Below, piece after piece: positions 46,340 through 58,783 of a DNA stretch of 64,000 nucleotides (the stretch's first letter is position 1; each line of letters starts with the position of its first letter). Location: assembly GCA_028583415.1 (NCBI GenBank), contig CM053265.1, forward strand, positions 39,493,196-39,557,195, given 5' to 3'. A program made the translations under genes and the position numbers. Source of the DNA: Protea cynaroides (taxonomy: Eukaryota; Streptophyta; Magnoliopsida; Proteales; Proteaceae). Below the pieces are notes generated by a model, which saw only the letters and a list, made by a program, of their open reading frames with translations, made no database searches and was not told the origin of the DNA.

Positions 46340-47000
46340 TCTCGTAGGCCTTACCCATTAAACCTGAATACTTCCATTGGATTCCATGAATTGAGTTAGG
46401 ATAAATGAAAAGCTTTAATACAAACAAACCATAAACACCTGTGTTAGTTGAGACAAAAATTAAACAAGACGATAATGTACATATAAAATGTGGAACCATA
46501 TATATTCACTCAAACAGAAAGAGAAGACCAAAAAAATTATCCTAATAAATAAATAATATAGGGTATTACCTATAAGTTGTGTAGTAATCCAAGTATACAA
46601 GGATATAGTACAGTAGCAAGAAGGGAGCTTCTGTAAAGTAGAAAATTGAATGCCAAGTTGGTACTCACAAGATGTGAAACTCGACGTATGACAAAGGAAG
46701 GAAAAAATGGCTAGTAATGCCTAATTCCCTTCAAAAGTAAAGGGAATGATCTTGGGCCGAATCCAACAGAGATAGGAGAACAATAGCTATACACCAAAGA
46801 TGAGAGTAACTATAAAAGAAACTAAAGCTATACTCCTGGGTGACGTGGAGACTCAGAGTGAGATCCATTACAAGCTGATCTATTGCCCACTAAGCAAGAA
46901 GAGGATGTTGCAACTTGACCCCACCACTATCAGGGTCGAGAATGGGTAATGAAAACTCATCGGAGTTGGTAATCAGATTAGACAAATAAGGGGAAATAAA
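46340..47000 (+). other. Element F leader, no antisense ORF
   Basis: The first ~170 bp still align with the leaders of C-E (TGAATTGAGTTAGGATAA, GATAATGTACATATAAAA). Beyond that no aORF motif is visible on either strand, and gag-like sequence starts at about 47000. Either the aORF was deleted or this subfamily never had it. Confidence 0.5.
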
Positions 47001-47430
47001 CAACCAGGCCACTCAAGCCAACCACCTGGACTACCAATTACCTTGGTCACGGTTACCATAAACTTGACCCAATAAAATACGAGAACAACAACAGATGAGA
47101 CTGACTATGGAAGTTGCTATGTAAATCACTACCCAAGTTGCTGATGCTACATCAACACCTCCGGGTCAAACCAAGTATGGTACCAATTGATAGCATCACT
47201 GTACCGCAACACCTGTTAGCTATAATACAGTGCCTACTATACAGCAAGTCCCAGTAATGTACATCCCAGTGCAGAAGTTTGGTGTACAACAAGAAATATA
47301 TCAAGGTGGTTACCCTTATCAGCTATCGATATATGGGATAGCTGCATCATGACACAATGATCCGACCAAGGATTTAGGAATATTTTCTGAAGATTAAACC
47401 TCAAACATTTTCAGCAAGGATTTAATCTAT
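47000..47430 (+). pseudogene. gag: Element F gag N-terminal remnant
   Basis: Broken frames give a Gln/Thr/Pro-rich region, TVPTIQQVPVMYIPVQKFG, GGYPYQLSIYG and a decayed R-I-F-L-K-I-K-P-Q block that aligns with PPIYGVYVPQPL...VERFLKLKP of C. Heavily mutated. Confidence 0.5.
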
Positions 47431-48700
47431 TGCAGCCATATGACGAGAAAGTTTATATAGGATGCGATGCATTATTGATTTACTCTTCTGATTATAGAGG
47501 ATGCAGAAACCAGATTTTAATTTCTTAGACCTTGACAGGATACCTTTTTCATTTAACCTGTCAAGTGGAGTTATGGATATTGTTTCTTTAGTATGAGTCC
47601 TGATTATACCAATCTGAACCAATCTCATGATCGACAACATGATCAGAGATATGAACTGAATAAATAGTTAAATGTTTAATCGTGTTGAGCGTACATCTTC
47701 TGATTTATACCTGATTTATTAATGTACGAAATCTTTCTCCAGATTTATACCTGATTTATTGATGTATGAAAGCTTCTCCAGATTTACTCTTGTAGTGCCT
47801 TGATCAATGGCATTATATACTCGATAAACCCTGTAACCATGAGGTTAAGAGCTGTAGAACCTCTATTTCCATGTATTTGGACCATCGTGCAACCTAACGA
47901 CCTTTGGATGCCGGTTGGATTACCATAGATTTACTCCTGATTCTTAAAACCTAGGTTCACTAGATAAAGCAAGTGTTCGTCGCCATACTAAATTCGAAAG
48001 AAGGAAAGTAATTGTTTTTGGATAACCATTCTGACATCCATTGAAAAGATGTTTAGTGATAATGGAATTATTGGAAGGAAGATGATTAGATTCAGATTAG
48101 ATTTTATAGCCAAGAAACCTCAGATGAAGTAATGGAGAATCTATTTTGAGATTGCTAAATGGATGGATATGAGTCATGTTTATAAAAGAGTGCATGAGCA
48201 AAAATGAGAACTATCAAGAGTTGCTAGTAAAGAAATAGATAGCACTCAAGTAAAGTTAAATATGGTTATATCGGTATGAATTTTGACAAAGTAGAAGATT
48301 CCTAAAGGAAAATCTAAGAGTGGATACAAGGGTAAAGTCAAAAAAAAAAATCATGGCACTAATAGTAATCGGTTTAATACAATGAAAATTGAGTTATGCC
48401 CAATGTCGAGTGATATGATTAAGTAAAGACCAAAAGAGTTTGGCTGAATTAATGAATTTATAAACATATAACCCAATGCTTAGAAGTAGACTTGGGATAT
48501 GAAGTAACAATCACAAGATATTTTTTGAGGTATATGAAAGAGAGATCAGGGTAGAACAACAAGGATAAAAAAGATATAAGCTAATGAGTGCAATATGAGG
48601 TTTTGACGATAGTCTTTGAAAAATCATAAGAGATGAAGGAACTAGAAAAGCTCTTAAGACCTTATACTAGATTTTGCTAGTTCAAGCCCTTTTGGACTAA
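47431..48700 (+). other. Decayed interior of F, little recognisable
   Basis: By position this should be the gag domain, zinc knuckle and gag-pol junction, but I cannot identify them with confidence. AT-rich, full of stops. A short direct repeat (CCTGATTTATTRATGTA) occurs at about 47710 and 47750. Confidence 0.35.
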
Positions 48701-48739
48701 ATGTTGTATTAGATGAGTGTTATGAACAATGTCCAAATC

Positions 48740-50934
48740 ATATGGATGGGTGAAATTTGGACGCAACCTAATTAGACTTGAGATGGCAGACTTTGATGTC
48801 ATCTTAGGGATAGACCGGTTGTCTCAACACTCTACAAAGTTGTTATGTGCATAGAAGAGGTTATCATTCAAGAATAAAGATGGCATATAATTTGGTTTTA
48901 TTAGAAGCCTATTGTCTTGGAAGCGGAAGCTGATCCTCTCTATGCTAAAGGCGAAGAGATGCTTTGAAGAGAAAGAAGTTGGATATATGGTATCTTGTGG
49001 TATACGTTACCAAAGAAGCACCATAGATGGAAGATATTGTTGTGATGCGTGAATTTCTTGATGTATTCCCAGGAAACTTATCGGGTTACCATCTGATTAA
49101 GTGACCGAGTTCATCATCGACTTGTTACCAAGGACGATACCTGTGTCAAAGGCACCATAGAGTAAGCTCCTATGGGGTTGAAGGAATTGAGACTCAACTA
49201 CAAGAGTTATTTGACAAGGGTTCTAATCGGCTAAGTATTGCATCACAGGGAACGCCAATGCAATTCGTGAAGAAGAAGGATGGTAGTGTCAGATTATGCA
49301 TAGACTACCGGGAACTAAACAAGTTCAAGATCAAGAATCGATATCTACTACCTCAGATCGATGACTTATTTAAATAGTTACGAGGAGAAAAGGTATTTTC
49401 TAAGATTGATTTTCAGTCAAGATACCATTAGCTGAAGAATTTAGACAGCGATATTCCGAAGATAGTTTTTTTAGAACCAGGATAGGCCAATTATGAGTTT
49501 TCGATTATGATTATGATGTTTGGATTAACCAATGCCCTTACATCTTTTACGGAATGGATGAACTGGGTGTTTCATAACATGTTGGACACGTCGATCATAG
49601 CTTTCATAGATGATATTTTGGTTTATTCCAAGAATGAAGCAACTCATACAACGGAGCTTAGAACCGCTTCACAATAGTTGAGAAGTGAAAAGCTTTATGC
49701 CAAGTCCAAGAAATATGAGACCCGATTAAACAAAGTGATCTTCTTAGATCACGTACCATCACAAAAAGGGATTAAAGTGGACCCTATTTAGATAGAAGCA
49801 ATTGTATGGTGAGGAACACCTGAAGAATATTGCGAAGATCAGAAGTTTCATGAGTTTAGCTGGTTATTACAGAAGATTTTCAGAGGACCACTCTAAGATC
49901 GCAAAACCTCTTACCAAGCTAACTAGGAAGGGAGATGAGTTTAATTGGACTGACCAGTGTAAAGAATGGTTGATATCAACTCTCACCTTGATCGTTCGTA
50001 CACCAGGAAATCTTTTACCCTATACATTGAACCTTTCGGATTGGATCTAAGATGCGAGATAATGCAAGGTAAATAAGTGATTTCATATGCTTTAAGAAAA
50101 CTAAAAGAGCATGAGAATAGTTACCCTACTCATGACTTGGAATTATCGATGATGAATTATGAAATCAAAACTTGGAGACATTATCTATACGGAGAAGAAT
50201 GTTAGATTTAATGGGAATACAAGAGTTTATCTATCTCTTCCCCAGAAGAGTTCAACATGAGCATAAAATAGATGAAATTGCCCAAGGACTAAGACTGTGA
50301 TATTCAGTGTCACCCGAGCAAGGCGAATGTAGTAGCTAAGGCCTTACGCAAAAGGGATTATGAGGTCTGAAGAAGGACCGAGTATAAATGCTACCTTATG
50401 TTTTGCAGCAATAGATTCAGATTTGGAAGGAGAGTAACATATAATAGAAACTCGTGTTGATCCAATTAAGCAAGAATTTATGGATGTATTTATGGAGCAA
50501 TAGTTCGTCGGTTGCGCTTGTGGCATTAAAGATCATCTCTGAATTGATGGATGAAGTAGAAGTAGTAATTTTGTTAGGTCTGTATATAGGAACAGTGTAA
50601 GCAGACTTAAAAAAGGAAAACCAAACCCTAACTTTTGTTTTGGGAATGGAACTGCAGTATCGTGAACTATGTCAATGATTTGCCACTGACTCCCAAATCG
50701 GTTGACATGGTTGGGTGGTTGTTGATCGTCTTTTGAAAATAGCTCATTCCATTGCTATACGACCTCGATATACTATGGAGCGGCTAAATAAGCTATATGT
50801 AGATAATATTTCCAGAATGAATGGTATGCATGAGAGCTTAGTGTCGGTCAGAGGTTTATGCCTTATCTCGAAGTTTTGGGAGGATCTACAGAAAATAATG
50901 GGGACAAAGTTGAAGTTTAGTACTGCACTTTACC
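48740..50934 (+). pseudogene. pol: Element F pol, first part (PR, RT, RH, IN start)
   Basis: Broken translation shows DFDVILGIDRLSQHS (protease C-terminal side), RKLILSMLKAKRCFEE, then [19 protein letters not shown] near 49270, an MFGLTNA block near 49520, [13 protein letters not shown] near 49610, and [15 protein letters not shown] near 49840. RNase H is weak (SYALRKLKEHE...HDLELS). The integrase core runs V-V-D-R-L-L-K-I-A-H to KLKFSTAL at 50934, where element G is inserted. Dozens of stops. Confidence 0.8.
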
Positions 50935-53120
50935 TGTCACACCCCAATTCTGCACTATTAAGAATGATGTGATGAACCGCTAATAAACCAACGGTTCAAC
51001 CAGGATCTCAAATAGGCTATCCCCGCGTTATCTAAACTTACACACATCCGTAATCATAATCAGAGTAAGTACACAATAGCGAAAGTCTTATAATAACATG
51101 AACTGAGAAACTAAGATGATATTAATAATTTAATAGCAAATTATTCTATTTTCAACTGAGACATAAATATTTAAGTACCAAATACATGTCTTAATAAATC
51201 CAATAAAGAAACCTATAAAATATCTAATCAAATACACATGAGTTGCACTTGCAAGAGGAGTCGTGTGTATCCACTTCAGCTTCTGCTTCCATCACTGCCA
51301 CGTTCCCGTACGCAGACGCATTCACATAGTCTTCAACGGTATAACCTGCATCATCAACTAAAAATATTCGACGTCAAGGGGTGAGCACACATCACGGCTC
51401 AGTGAGTAGCCAAAACAATGCAACAATACATATGCATGCAAATCAATTTATATATTTGGTCCGATTTAAAGTTAAGAGTATGCAATAGAAAGGTTTAGGT
51501 GGTCAAAGGTCTCCTTTATTGACCCCGCCTCTATACACGAGTGTGTGACGTCACCCGAAGATCACGTTTATCTTCAACTCACATGCACCCAATCATGAAC
51601 ATTATATAACAAAGGTTACGCTTATTGCTATATAGTGCCATACCAACACGTAAGCCCCTGTTGGCGAGGGCTGCAAACTGGGCTCGCAACTAACCAATCC
51701 TAATGCCAAAAGTGTATCCAAGGACTCACCCCAGCATCCCTCAGAATGTCCATAGAGATAGAGCTAAGGCCCCCCGGTAGAGTCAGAGACTACAAGGACC
51801 GAGACCACCTCCCCTGATACTCTACGACATAATAGTTCTGCTAAAGTAATGGCGATAAGACGATGCCAATGCAAAAGACTTGAGTTAGAGATAGAGCTAA
51901 AGTGCTGAGACCCACCAAAGGTTAACGTTGATTGACGTTCTCATCACACCTCCCCTGATACTCACTCGCATCAAGTACATCAACCACACAAATACAAGCA
52001 CATGCCTATTCCTATCATCATCATCATCATCATGTTATAAACAATATAGTAAATATACATGAACAAATAGTAGAAATATTGGATGGCATGCTGTATGCAC
52101 ATTACAAACATATTCGCATAGAATCAAGCATGGCATAGGACTTAAGAAATAGAAAACAGTTTTTGTTATTAACCAATTTAGTTTGGAGTTCTGGTTCCTC
52201 ACCTTAGCTTGCTATAAGATGCTTTTCCAAGCTTTAGAATCACCTTTACAGTGTTATTATATTGCTAGAAGACCTAACAAAGTCGATAGAATTTAATTAG
52301 AATTAATTTTAGATTTAAAAATGATTCTGTTTACTGAGGGTCGGAGGTAGGGTCGGAGTCCTGATCGACCCTGGATCCATTCTTCGTGTTTGGGGTCCTA
52401 TGGCTTGCTTCTACATTCCATTAAACATTCATTCCATGGTCTGGAACCACGAATCAACCACCTAGATAGCTTTCATGCATTTTTCTATGGTTTTCCATGA
52501 AAACATAACCATAGCTTGATGGTTTGGGTTTCTCCGAGATCACACTCTCAACAATAACTAACCTAAGGTCTGTAGAAACTCATGGAATTAGTATCCATAC
52601 CTGAGAAGATTACTTTTTCTATAAAATTCTTCTCCTTTTTGCTAAGTTCTCTTCCTTGTCTTTCTTCTTCCTCTTTTCCTTCTCCTCTCTTTCTCTCAAT
52701 TCAGTTAGGGTTGTGAAAGGAGTGAAAGTGGCTTAGGGACGTCCTTTAAATAGAGTAGGAATATCCTAAAATAAGTCTGTTTGAGATTAGGAAAGAATCC
52801 CAATCGAAAATTAGGAAATTTCCTAATTTTATTTTCTTACGGCAACCAAGGGTCGATGGGAGGGTCGATGATCCCGTCGACCCTAGGGTCCTAAGCTGTC
52901 CGACCCTCCCTTCAAAACTGAGGGTCTGACTTTCTGTTTTGGGCGGTCCGACCATGCTTAGCTGGGTATGCGACCCTTCCCCTATTTTAAGTGTTTTTGG
53001 GTTGATTTGATACCTGGGATCTCGATCTCCTTCACGCCCTTGGTCCATTTGACTCGACCATGATGGGTAAACCTGGTTCAAGGTGGTAAGACAACGGTTT
53101 AGATTGACACAGGTCTTACA
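50935..53120 (-). repeat. Element G 3' LTR (2186 bp)
   Basis: Minus strand: TGTAAGACC...GTGACA. It lacks ~123 bp relative to the partner LTR, a deletion within the GGGTCGA-rich second cluster near 52367. The donor CAG|GTATGG is intact (52601/52600). TATTTAAA replaces TATAAATA upstream of it. Confidence 0.95.
51224..51358 (-). CDS. LTR mini-ORF (44 aa), G 3' LTR copy
   Basis: VDDAGYTVEDYVNASAY ... THDSSCKCNSCVFD, stop TAG at 51224-51226. Complete CxCxxC. It differs from the G 5' copy in only a few codons. Confidence 0.5.
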   Translation of the reverse strand, partial: VDDAGYTVEDYVNASAYGNVAVMEAEAEVDTHDSSCKCNSCVFD

Positions 53121-56100
53121 ACTCCCCCCAACTTATAAAAATTTCATCCTCGAAATTGTACGTACCTTCTGAATCAAATAAGTGAGGGTATTGCTTCCGC
53201 ATAGCATTTTCTTCTTCCCATGTAATTTCTTCCATGTCTCTACGTTTCCATGTGACCTTAACATAGTAGATATCTCTATTGCGTAGACGTTGAACCTTTC
53301 AACTAGTGATTTCTGTTGGTGTTACTTCAAATGTCAAATCATCAGTTAATTCTGGCAAATCCACTGTCAAAACATCCGTTGGGTCTTTGACATACTTCTT
53401 CAATAGGGAAATGTGAAATACGTCATGCACACTTGACATAGATGGTGGTAGTGCTAACTGATAAGCCACTTTTCCACGCTTAGCTAGAATTTCATACAGC
53501 CCGACATATCTTGGACTTAGTTTCCCTTTCTGTCCGAACCTCTTCAATCCTCGCATGGGCGATACCTTCAAAAATACTTTATCACCTACTGCGAACTCCA
53601 GATCTCTTCGTCGAGTATCTGTATATTGCTTCTAACGGTTCTGAGTTGTTCTCACTCTTTCCATGATGATGTCGACCACTCGACAGGTCTCTTCAACAAA
53701 TTTCGGTCCAACAGTACTACGTTCTCCAACTTCATTCCATAACAAGGTAGTTCGACACTTCCTGCCATACAGTGCTTCATAAGGTGACATCTGTATAGTA
53801 GCCTGATAGCTATTGTTATAAGCGAACTCGATCAGTGGTAATCTTTCATCCCATGATCCCTTGAAATCAATTACACATGCTCGTAGCATATCTTCTAGAA
53901 TCTGAATTGTACGCTCTTACTGTCCATCTATCTGTGGGTGGAATGCAGTACTGAACTTCAACGTTGTACCCATAGCCTTTTGCAATCCTTCCCAAAACTT
54001 GGAAGTAAATCGTGGATCTCTATCCGACACAATGCTTTATGGAACACCATGTAATCGAACAATATTATCCACATACAGCTTCGCTAACCTTTCCAGTGTA
54101 TACTGAGGTCGTACAGGTATGAAGCGAGCTGTTTTAGTTAGACGGTCCACAATCACCCAAACTGCGTCAACTACTCGAGGAGTCAATGGTAGTCCCGTGA
54201 CGAAGTCCATAGTGATGCAGTCCCATTTCCATGCTGGTTTCGGTAATGGTCGTAATGGGTCCTATGGGTCTTTGTCATTCAGCCTTTACTTTCTGACAAT
54301 TTAGGCATTGAGACATGAACTTAGCTACATCTGCTTTCATTCCCCTCCACCAATATAGTTTCTTTAGATCATGATACATTATTGTACTTCCAGGGTGTAT
54401 CGAATATATGATGGTGTGGGCTTCCTTCATCAGTCGGTGTCTAATGTCTACATTTTCTGTTTCAGGTACACATATTCTTCCTTTGTATTTCAGTACTTTC
54501 TCATCATCCAAGGTGAACTCAAGATTAGTCCTACCTTTCTCAATATCTTCTTGTACTGTTCTCAGATAAGGATCTGCTTTGATAGCTGTCTTCACTTCAT
54601 CCACTATATCCGGTATAATCTTCAATGCCGGGAACATATTCGAAAACTGATGAATAAACCCTTGGTTGGCTGATCCATCCATTGTATCTATCACATACTG
54701 CTCATTGCCATGATTGAATACCATTCCGGTAGTACACATTGGTGCAGTCGTGCTAACTTTTCCTTGAGATTTTATCATTGCTTTTTTGCTTAATGCATCC
54801 GCTATTATGTTTGCTTCTCCCAGATGATACTGGATATCACAATCATAGTCTTTCAATAGTTCCAGCCATCTTCTTTGTCTCATATTCAACTCATCCTGAT
54901 TAAATAAATAAGTAAGACTTTTATGGTCCGACTTAATTTGAAATTTCTCTCCGTATAAGTAATGTCTCCATATCTTGACAGCATGTACTACTGCCGCTAA
55001 CTCCAAATCATGAGTGCGGTAATTTTTCTCATGTACCTTCAACTGTCTCGAAGCATAAGCAATCACTTGCTCTCCTTGCATAAGCACACATCCCAATCCC
55101 AATCCCGACGCATCAGTGTATAAGGTAAACGTCTGTCCTAGAATAGGAATAGTCAAAATCGGAGCGGATATCAATCTGGTCTTCAATGTTTGGAAACTCT
55201 TCTCACATTTATCGGTCCACACGAACTTTTCACCTTTTTTAGTCAAACTGGTGAGAGGTACGGCAATCCGAGAATAGTCTTCTACGAATCTCCGATAATA
55301 ACCAGCTAGACCCAGAAAACTTCTGATTTTCGAAACGCTCTTTAGTGCTTCCCACATTACAATAGCCTCGATCTTGCTGGGGTCCACTTTGATTCCTTCA
55401 GCGGATACTACATGGCCTAAGAAGGCGACTTCACTTAGCCAAAACTCGTACTTTGAAAATTTGGCATATAGCTTCTCTTTCCTTAAACGCTGTAGGGCTG
55501 CGTTTAGGTTCTTGATATGGGTTTCCTTGTTCTTGGAATATACCAATATATCATCAATAAATACTATAACCGACGTATCCAACATATCGTGGAAAACTCG
55601 GTTCATAAGTTCAATGAACGTTGCCGGTGCATTAGTTAATCCAAAAGACATAACCAAAAATTCATAATGTCCATATCTAGTTCTGAAAGTTGTCTTCGGA
55701 ATATCACCTTCTTTAATCTTCAGCTGATGATAGCCTGATCGAAGGTCGATCTTAGAAAATACTTTTTCCCCTTGTAACTGATCGAACAAGTCATCGATCC
55801 GAGGTAGTGGGTATCGATTCTTGATTGTCAGTTTATTCAACTCCCGATAGTCGATGCATAATCGAACGCTACCATCCTTCTTCTTTACGAACAACACCGG
55901 TGCCCCCCATGGAGATATACTGGGTCGAATATAACCCTTGTCCAGCAGTTCTTGTAGTAGCACTTTTAATTCCTTTAGTTCCGTAGGAGCCATTCTATAA
56001 GGTGCTTTTGACACTGGTGCGGCTCCAGGTATAAGGTCTATCACAAACTCCGTGGCTCGGTCGGGTGGTAATCTGGGTAGTTCCTCCGAAAATACGTCAG

Positions 56101-56607
56101 GATAGTCCTGCACGACATCAATATCTTCCATTAGTGGCGCGTCCTTGGTTAGGTCGACCACGTATACTAGATACCCGATTGCCTCCTTCTCAAAGCACTT
56201 CTTAGCCTTTAGTGCTGAAAGTATGAGCTTGCGTCTCCGGGAAAGTTTGGTTCCCAAAAAACTTAATTCTGCTCCTTCTTTGTCTTTGAACGTTAGCTTC
56301 TTTTCAGCGCATAATAGATTTGCAGAATGTTGAGCTAACCAGTTCATTCCCAAGATGACATCAGAGTCTGCCATCTCAAGTTGTATCAAGGTTGCATCTA
56401 AAGTCTTCTCTCCAATGAGAACTGGACATGGTCCATAACCTTTCTCTAGTTCCACTTCTAACCCCATCGCTGACCGTACAAGTAATTTGTAGTCTAATGT
56501 TTTGATGGGTAATTTCGTCTTCTTTCCAAATGACACAGATATAAATGAATGAGTAGCTCCGGAATCGAAGAGTACTCTGGCGGGTACGCCATTTATAGGT
56601 ACATTAC
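53116..56607 (-). pseudogene. pol: Element G pol (PR-RT-RH-IN-chromodomain)
   Basis: Open without a stop from the intron (56607) to 54275, over 770 codons: protease [10 protein letters not shown] (about 56570), LGMNWL, RT with [16 protein letters not shown] and intact [13 protein letters not shown] (about 55555), [11 protein letters not shown], RNase H with [11 protein letters not shown] and HDLELAAVV, and the integrase finger HRLMKEAH...[14 protein letters not shown] (Arg codon CGA elsewhere) at 54275 and a one-base insertion near 54250 end it. The core continues (MSPYEALYGRKCRT) with stops near 54035, 53918 and 53633, then the GKLSPRYVG tail, a stop near 53300 and the chromodomain-like end. 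The final TAA lies in the LTR (53116-53118). RT/RH look intact; integrase does not. Confidence 0.92.
53121..53131 (-). other. Polypurine tract of element G
   Basis: Minus strand TTGGGGGGAGT, adjacent to the 3' LTR; coding W-G-E-L in the pol frame. Confidence 0.75.
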
Positions 56608-56677
56608 CTGTGATTTATCAATACTTAGTCTACATGCTCATTCATGTAATTATAACTTTAAAAAGTTTCAGTCATAC
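56608..56677 (-). other. Predicted 70-nt gag-protease intron, element G
   Basis: Minus strand: GTCACAG|GTATGA donor, AAATCACAG|GTAATG acceptor. Splicing joins gag DVVTG to [16 protein letters not shown] in frame; retention meets stops. One base longer than the introns in C, D and E, with a changed interior but the same boundaries. Confidence 0.78.
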
Positions 56678-57915
56678 CTGTGACCACATCGGGTGATGCG
56701 GCCGCATCCTTGGACGTAACAGCATATACCCATCCCTGATTGAATTGCTTCTTGGGCTTAGGGCACTCCCTTGCCATATGTCCCGGCTGGTTGTAGTTAA
56801 AATACTTCGGGGCTTCAGAATTTGGCTTTGGCTGAGGTTGAGCTGCTGGAGTAGTCTTGGTTGCAGCAGTAAAATTCTGAGGATAAAAAAGCTTATATGT
56901 CTTGTTATTGCCTCATTGTAAGAATTTTCGGCTGGCCTTTTGATGCCTCTGTTCTCAGTAAAATAACTCTCCTTCTGGCTCGATTCTATAACTCGAGCAA
57001 TCTGAACAGCTTCATTATAAATTCTCTTTTCTAAGCCCAGAACATGTTCCCTGATGTTTCCTCTCAGTCCTGTGACAAACCTACGGGTTTTGGTTTCTTC
57101 CTCTTGCATACTCAGTGGTGCGAAGAAAAAAAGCTCTTCATAAAGTTGTTGGTACGCATCCACTGACATCTGTCCCTGACAAAGACTCAGGAACTCCTTC
57201 TCCATCGAATCTCTGAATCTCCATGGAAAATATTTCTCAAAGAAGACTTCTTTATATATAGCCCATGTCAGTAGGGCGTGCTTGGTCAGTAGATATGCCT
57301 TTGTGGATTTCCACCAATGATGTGCGTCGCCCTTGAGCATGAAGGTGGCGCATAGTACTTTCTCTTCCTCTGTGATAGTCATCATGAGGAAGTTTCTCTC
57401 CATCTCCTCTATCCAGTAGGCTGGCCACAATGGATCAGACGGTTTGTCGTTGAATCCTTTGGGTTTCATCTTCAAAAATCTCTCCACTAGTCGGGAGTGG
57501 TCCAACTGATTTTGGGGGTTTGCCCCGAACTTATGGGGTGGATACTGGTAATTCCCCTGAGCTGCTTCCGGTACCTGCACTGGAATCTGTGCAGCCGGTT
57601 GTTAAGGTGTCTGAGGAGCTGGGTGGTTACCCACCGGTGCTGTAGTGGCTTGTCCTGTGTGCATGGGTGTAGCCTGAGTGGCTTGAAACATAATTCCCAT
57701 GGCAACCGGCATCTGAGCCTGTGCGTGTTGCATCTGCTGCAACTGCTGTGCCAGATTCATCACCACTGTTGCTAGCTCTGGTGGTGGATGTGGCAAATTT
57801 GTAGGGTTTGCCGATTCTGGATTACCTGGTGCATAGTTATTTCTTGACTGGTCTCCTCCACGGGTGGTGGTGGGACTGCATTTTGGGTCTGTCCGGTCAC
57901 CCTACGTCCAGACAT
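56678..57915 (-). pseudogene. gag: Element G gag, broken
   Basis: Starts MSGRRVTGQTQNAVPPPP at 57915. A frameshift near 57835 and a TAA near 57602 precede a long open gag domain (DHSRLVERFLKMKP, MERNF, LCATFMLKGDAHHWWKS, FEKYFP, EHVLG). A second frameshift lies near 56940. In the zinc-knuckle region the first two cysteines are both Tyr (Y-F-N-Y-N-Q-P-G-H-M-A-R-E-C), so zinc binding is lost. Acceptor-like TGATTTTCAG|GCACC lies 25 bases before the ATG. Confidence 0.85.
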
Positions 57916-58333
57916 AATTCTTTTCTGTGATTGGTGGTGCCTGAAAATCATCAAAATAGGTGAGAAGTCATTTATATTTCATGTAGGCACGCTAACCAAT
58001 AATCAATTCCAATTCTAGCTCATTTTATAAAAAAAATACTGTATTTTCCATGCAGGGTCGATGGTGAGGGTCGATGGTGTGTCTGACCCTTGATTTTCTA
58101 TCAGATTTCCGAGAGCCGAGGGTCGATGGGAGGGTCGATTCGAGGGTCGATTGTTCTAGTCGAATTGTCCCACCCTCGGACCAAAAATCAAATTTTTAAG
58201 ATCCGATTCTGGGTCATTTCTTATTATTTCCCTCCCGTTTCGACTCGCCTCTCCACTCTGAGTTGCTACAGTGCTACTCCACTGTTGTTGGTCGATTTTA
58301 TTCTGAGTTTCGACGTCCACTTCATCCCTACAG
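57916..58333. promoter_or_regulatory. Divergent gag/aORF promoter region, element G
   Basis: Between the gag ATG (minus) and the end of aORF exon 1 (plus, CTACAG at 58333). TATAAAAAAA at 58026-58035 is placed to serve the aORF. It is followed by an array of GGGTCGA(T) words (about 58054-58165) and the CCGAGAGCCGAGGGTCG context that also occurs in C and E. Exon 1 would run to the donor. Confidence 0.5.
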
Positions 58334-58778
58334 GTATGTCTTCCCATTTTTACCTGTTTTTAGGTTTCCATTTCTAGGTTTCCGCACATTTAACTTGTAT
58401 TTTCCAAATTAAACTTTTTCCAACCATAAAAATTCGATTTTTATTGGGGGCTTTTGTTATTGGTGTCTCGAGGAACGAAAGCACTCAAAAATTTTTGAGT
58501 TTCATCAGTTGGTTATCGAGAAACTTGAAATTTTCTCTTTTTGCCCTAATTTGTTGACATTTTCGATTTTTCTTGAATTTCATCAAATTGGATATCGACA
58601 ATTAAAATTTCCTACTGCATGTGGGTGGTAGGGTATGTTTAGACCTACGTAAGTTCTCATGCCCACTTGTATGGTGAAAAATAGGGCTTTATCGTCACTT
58701 ACGTCATTATTAAATCGAATTTTGGATTTTTTTTATCCCATAATTTCCTTATTTTTCCTTCTCTTTCTTCTTTTGCAG
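58334..58778 (+). other. Predicted 5' UTR intron of aORF, element G
   Basis: CTACAG|GTATGTC donor; CTTCTCTTTCTTCTTTTGCAG acceptor, five bases before ATG 58784; 445 nt. The best pyrimidine tract of the four copies. Confidence 0.6.
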
Positions 58779-58783
58779 ATACC

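Noticed and set aside
54275..56607. G as a currently autonomous element
   Set aside because: PR-RT-RH is open, but integrase has about six stops, gag has frameshifts and a broken zinc knuckle.
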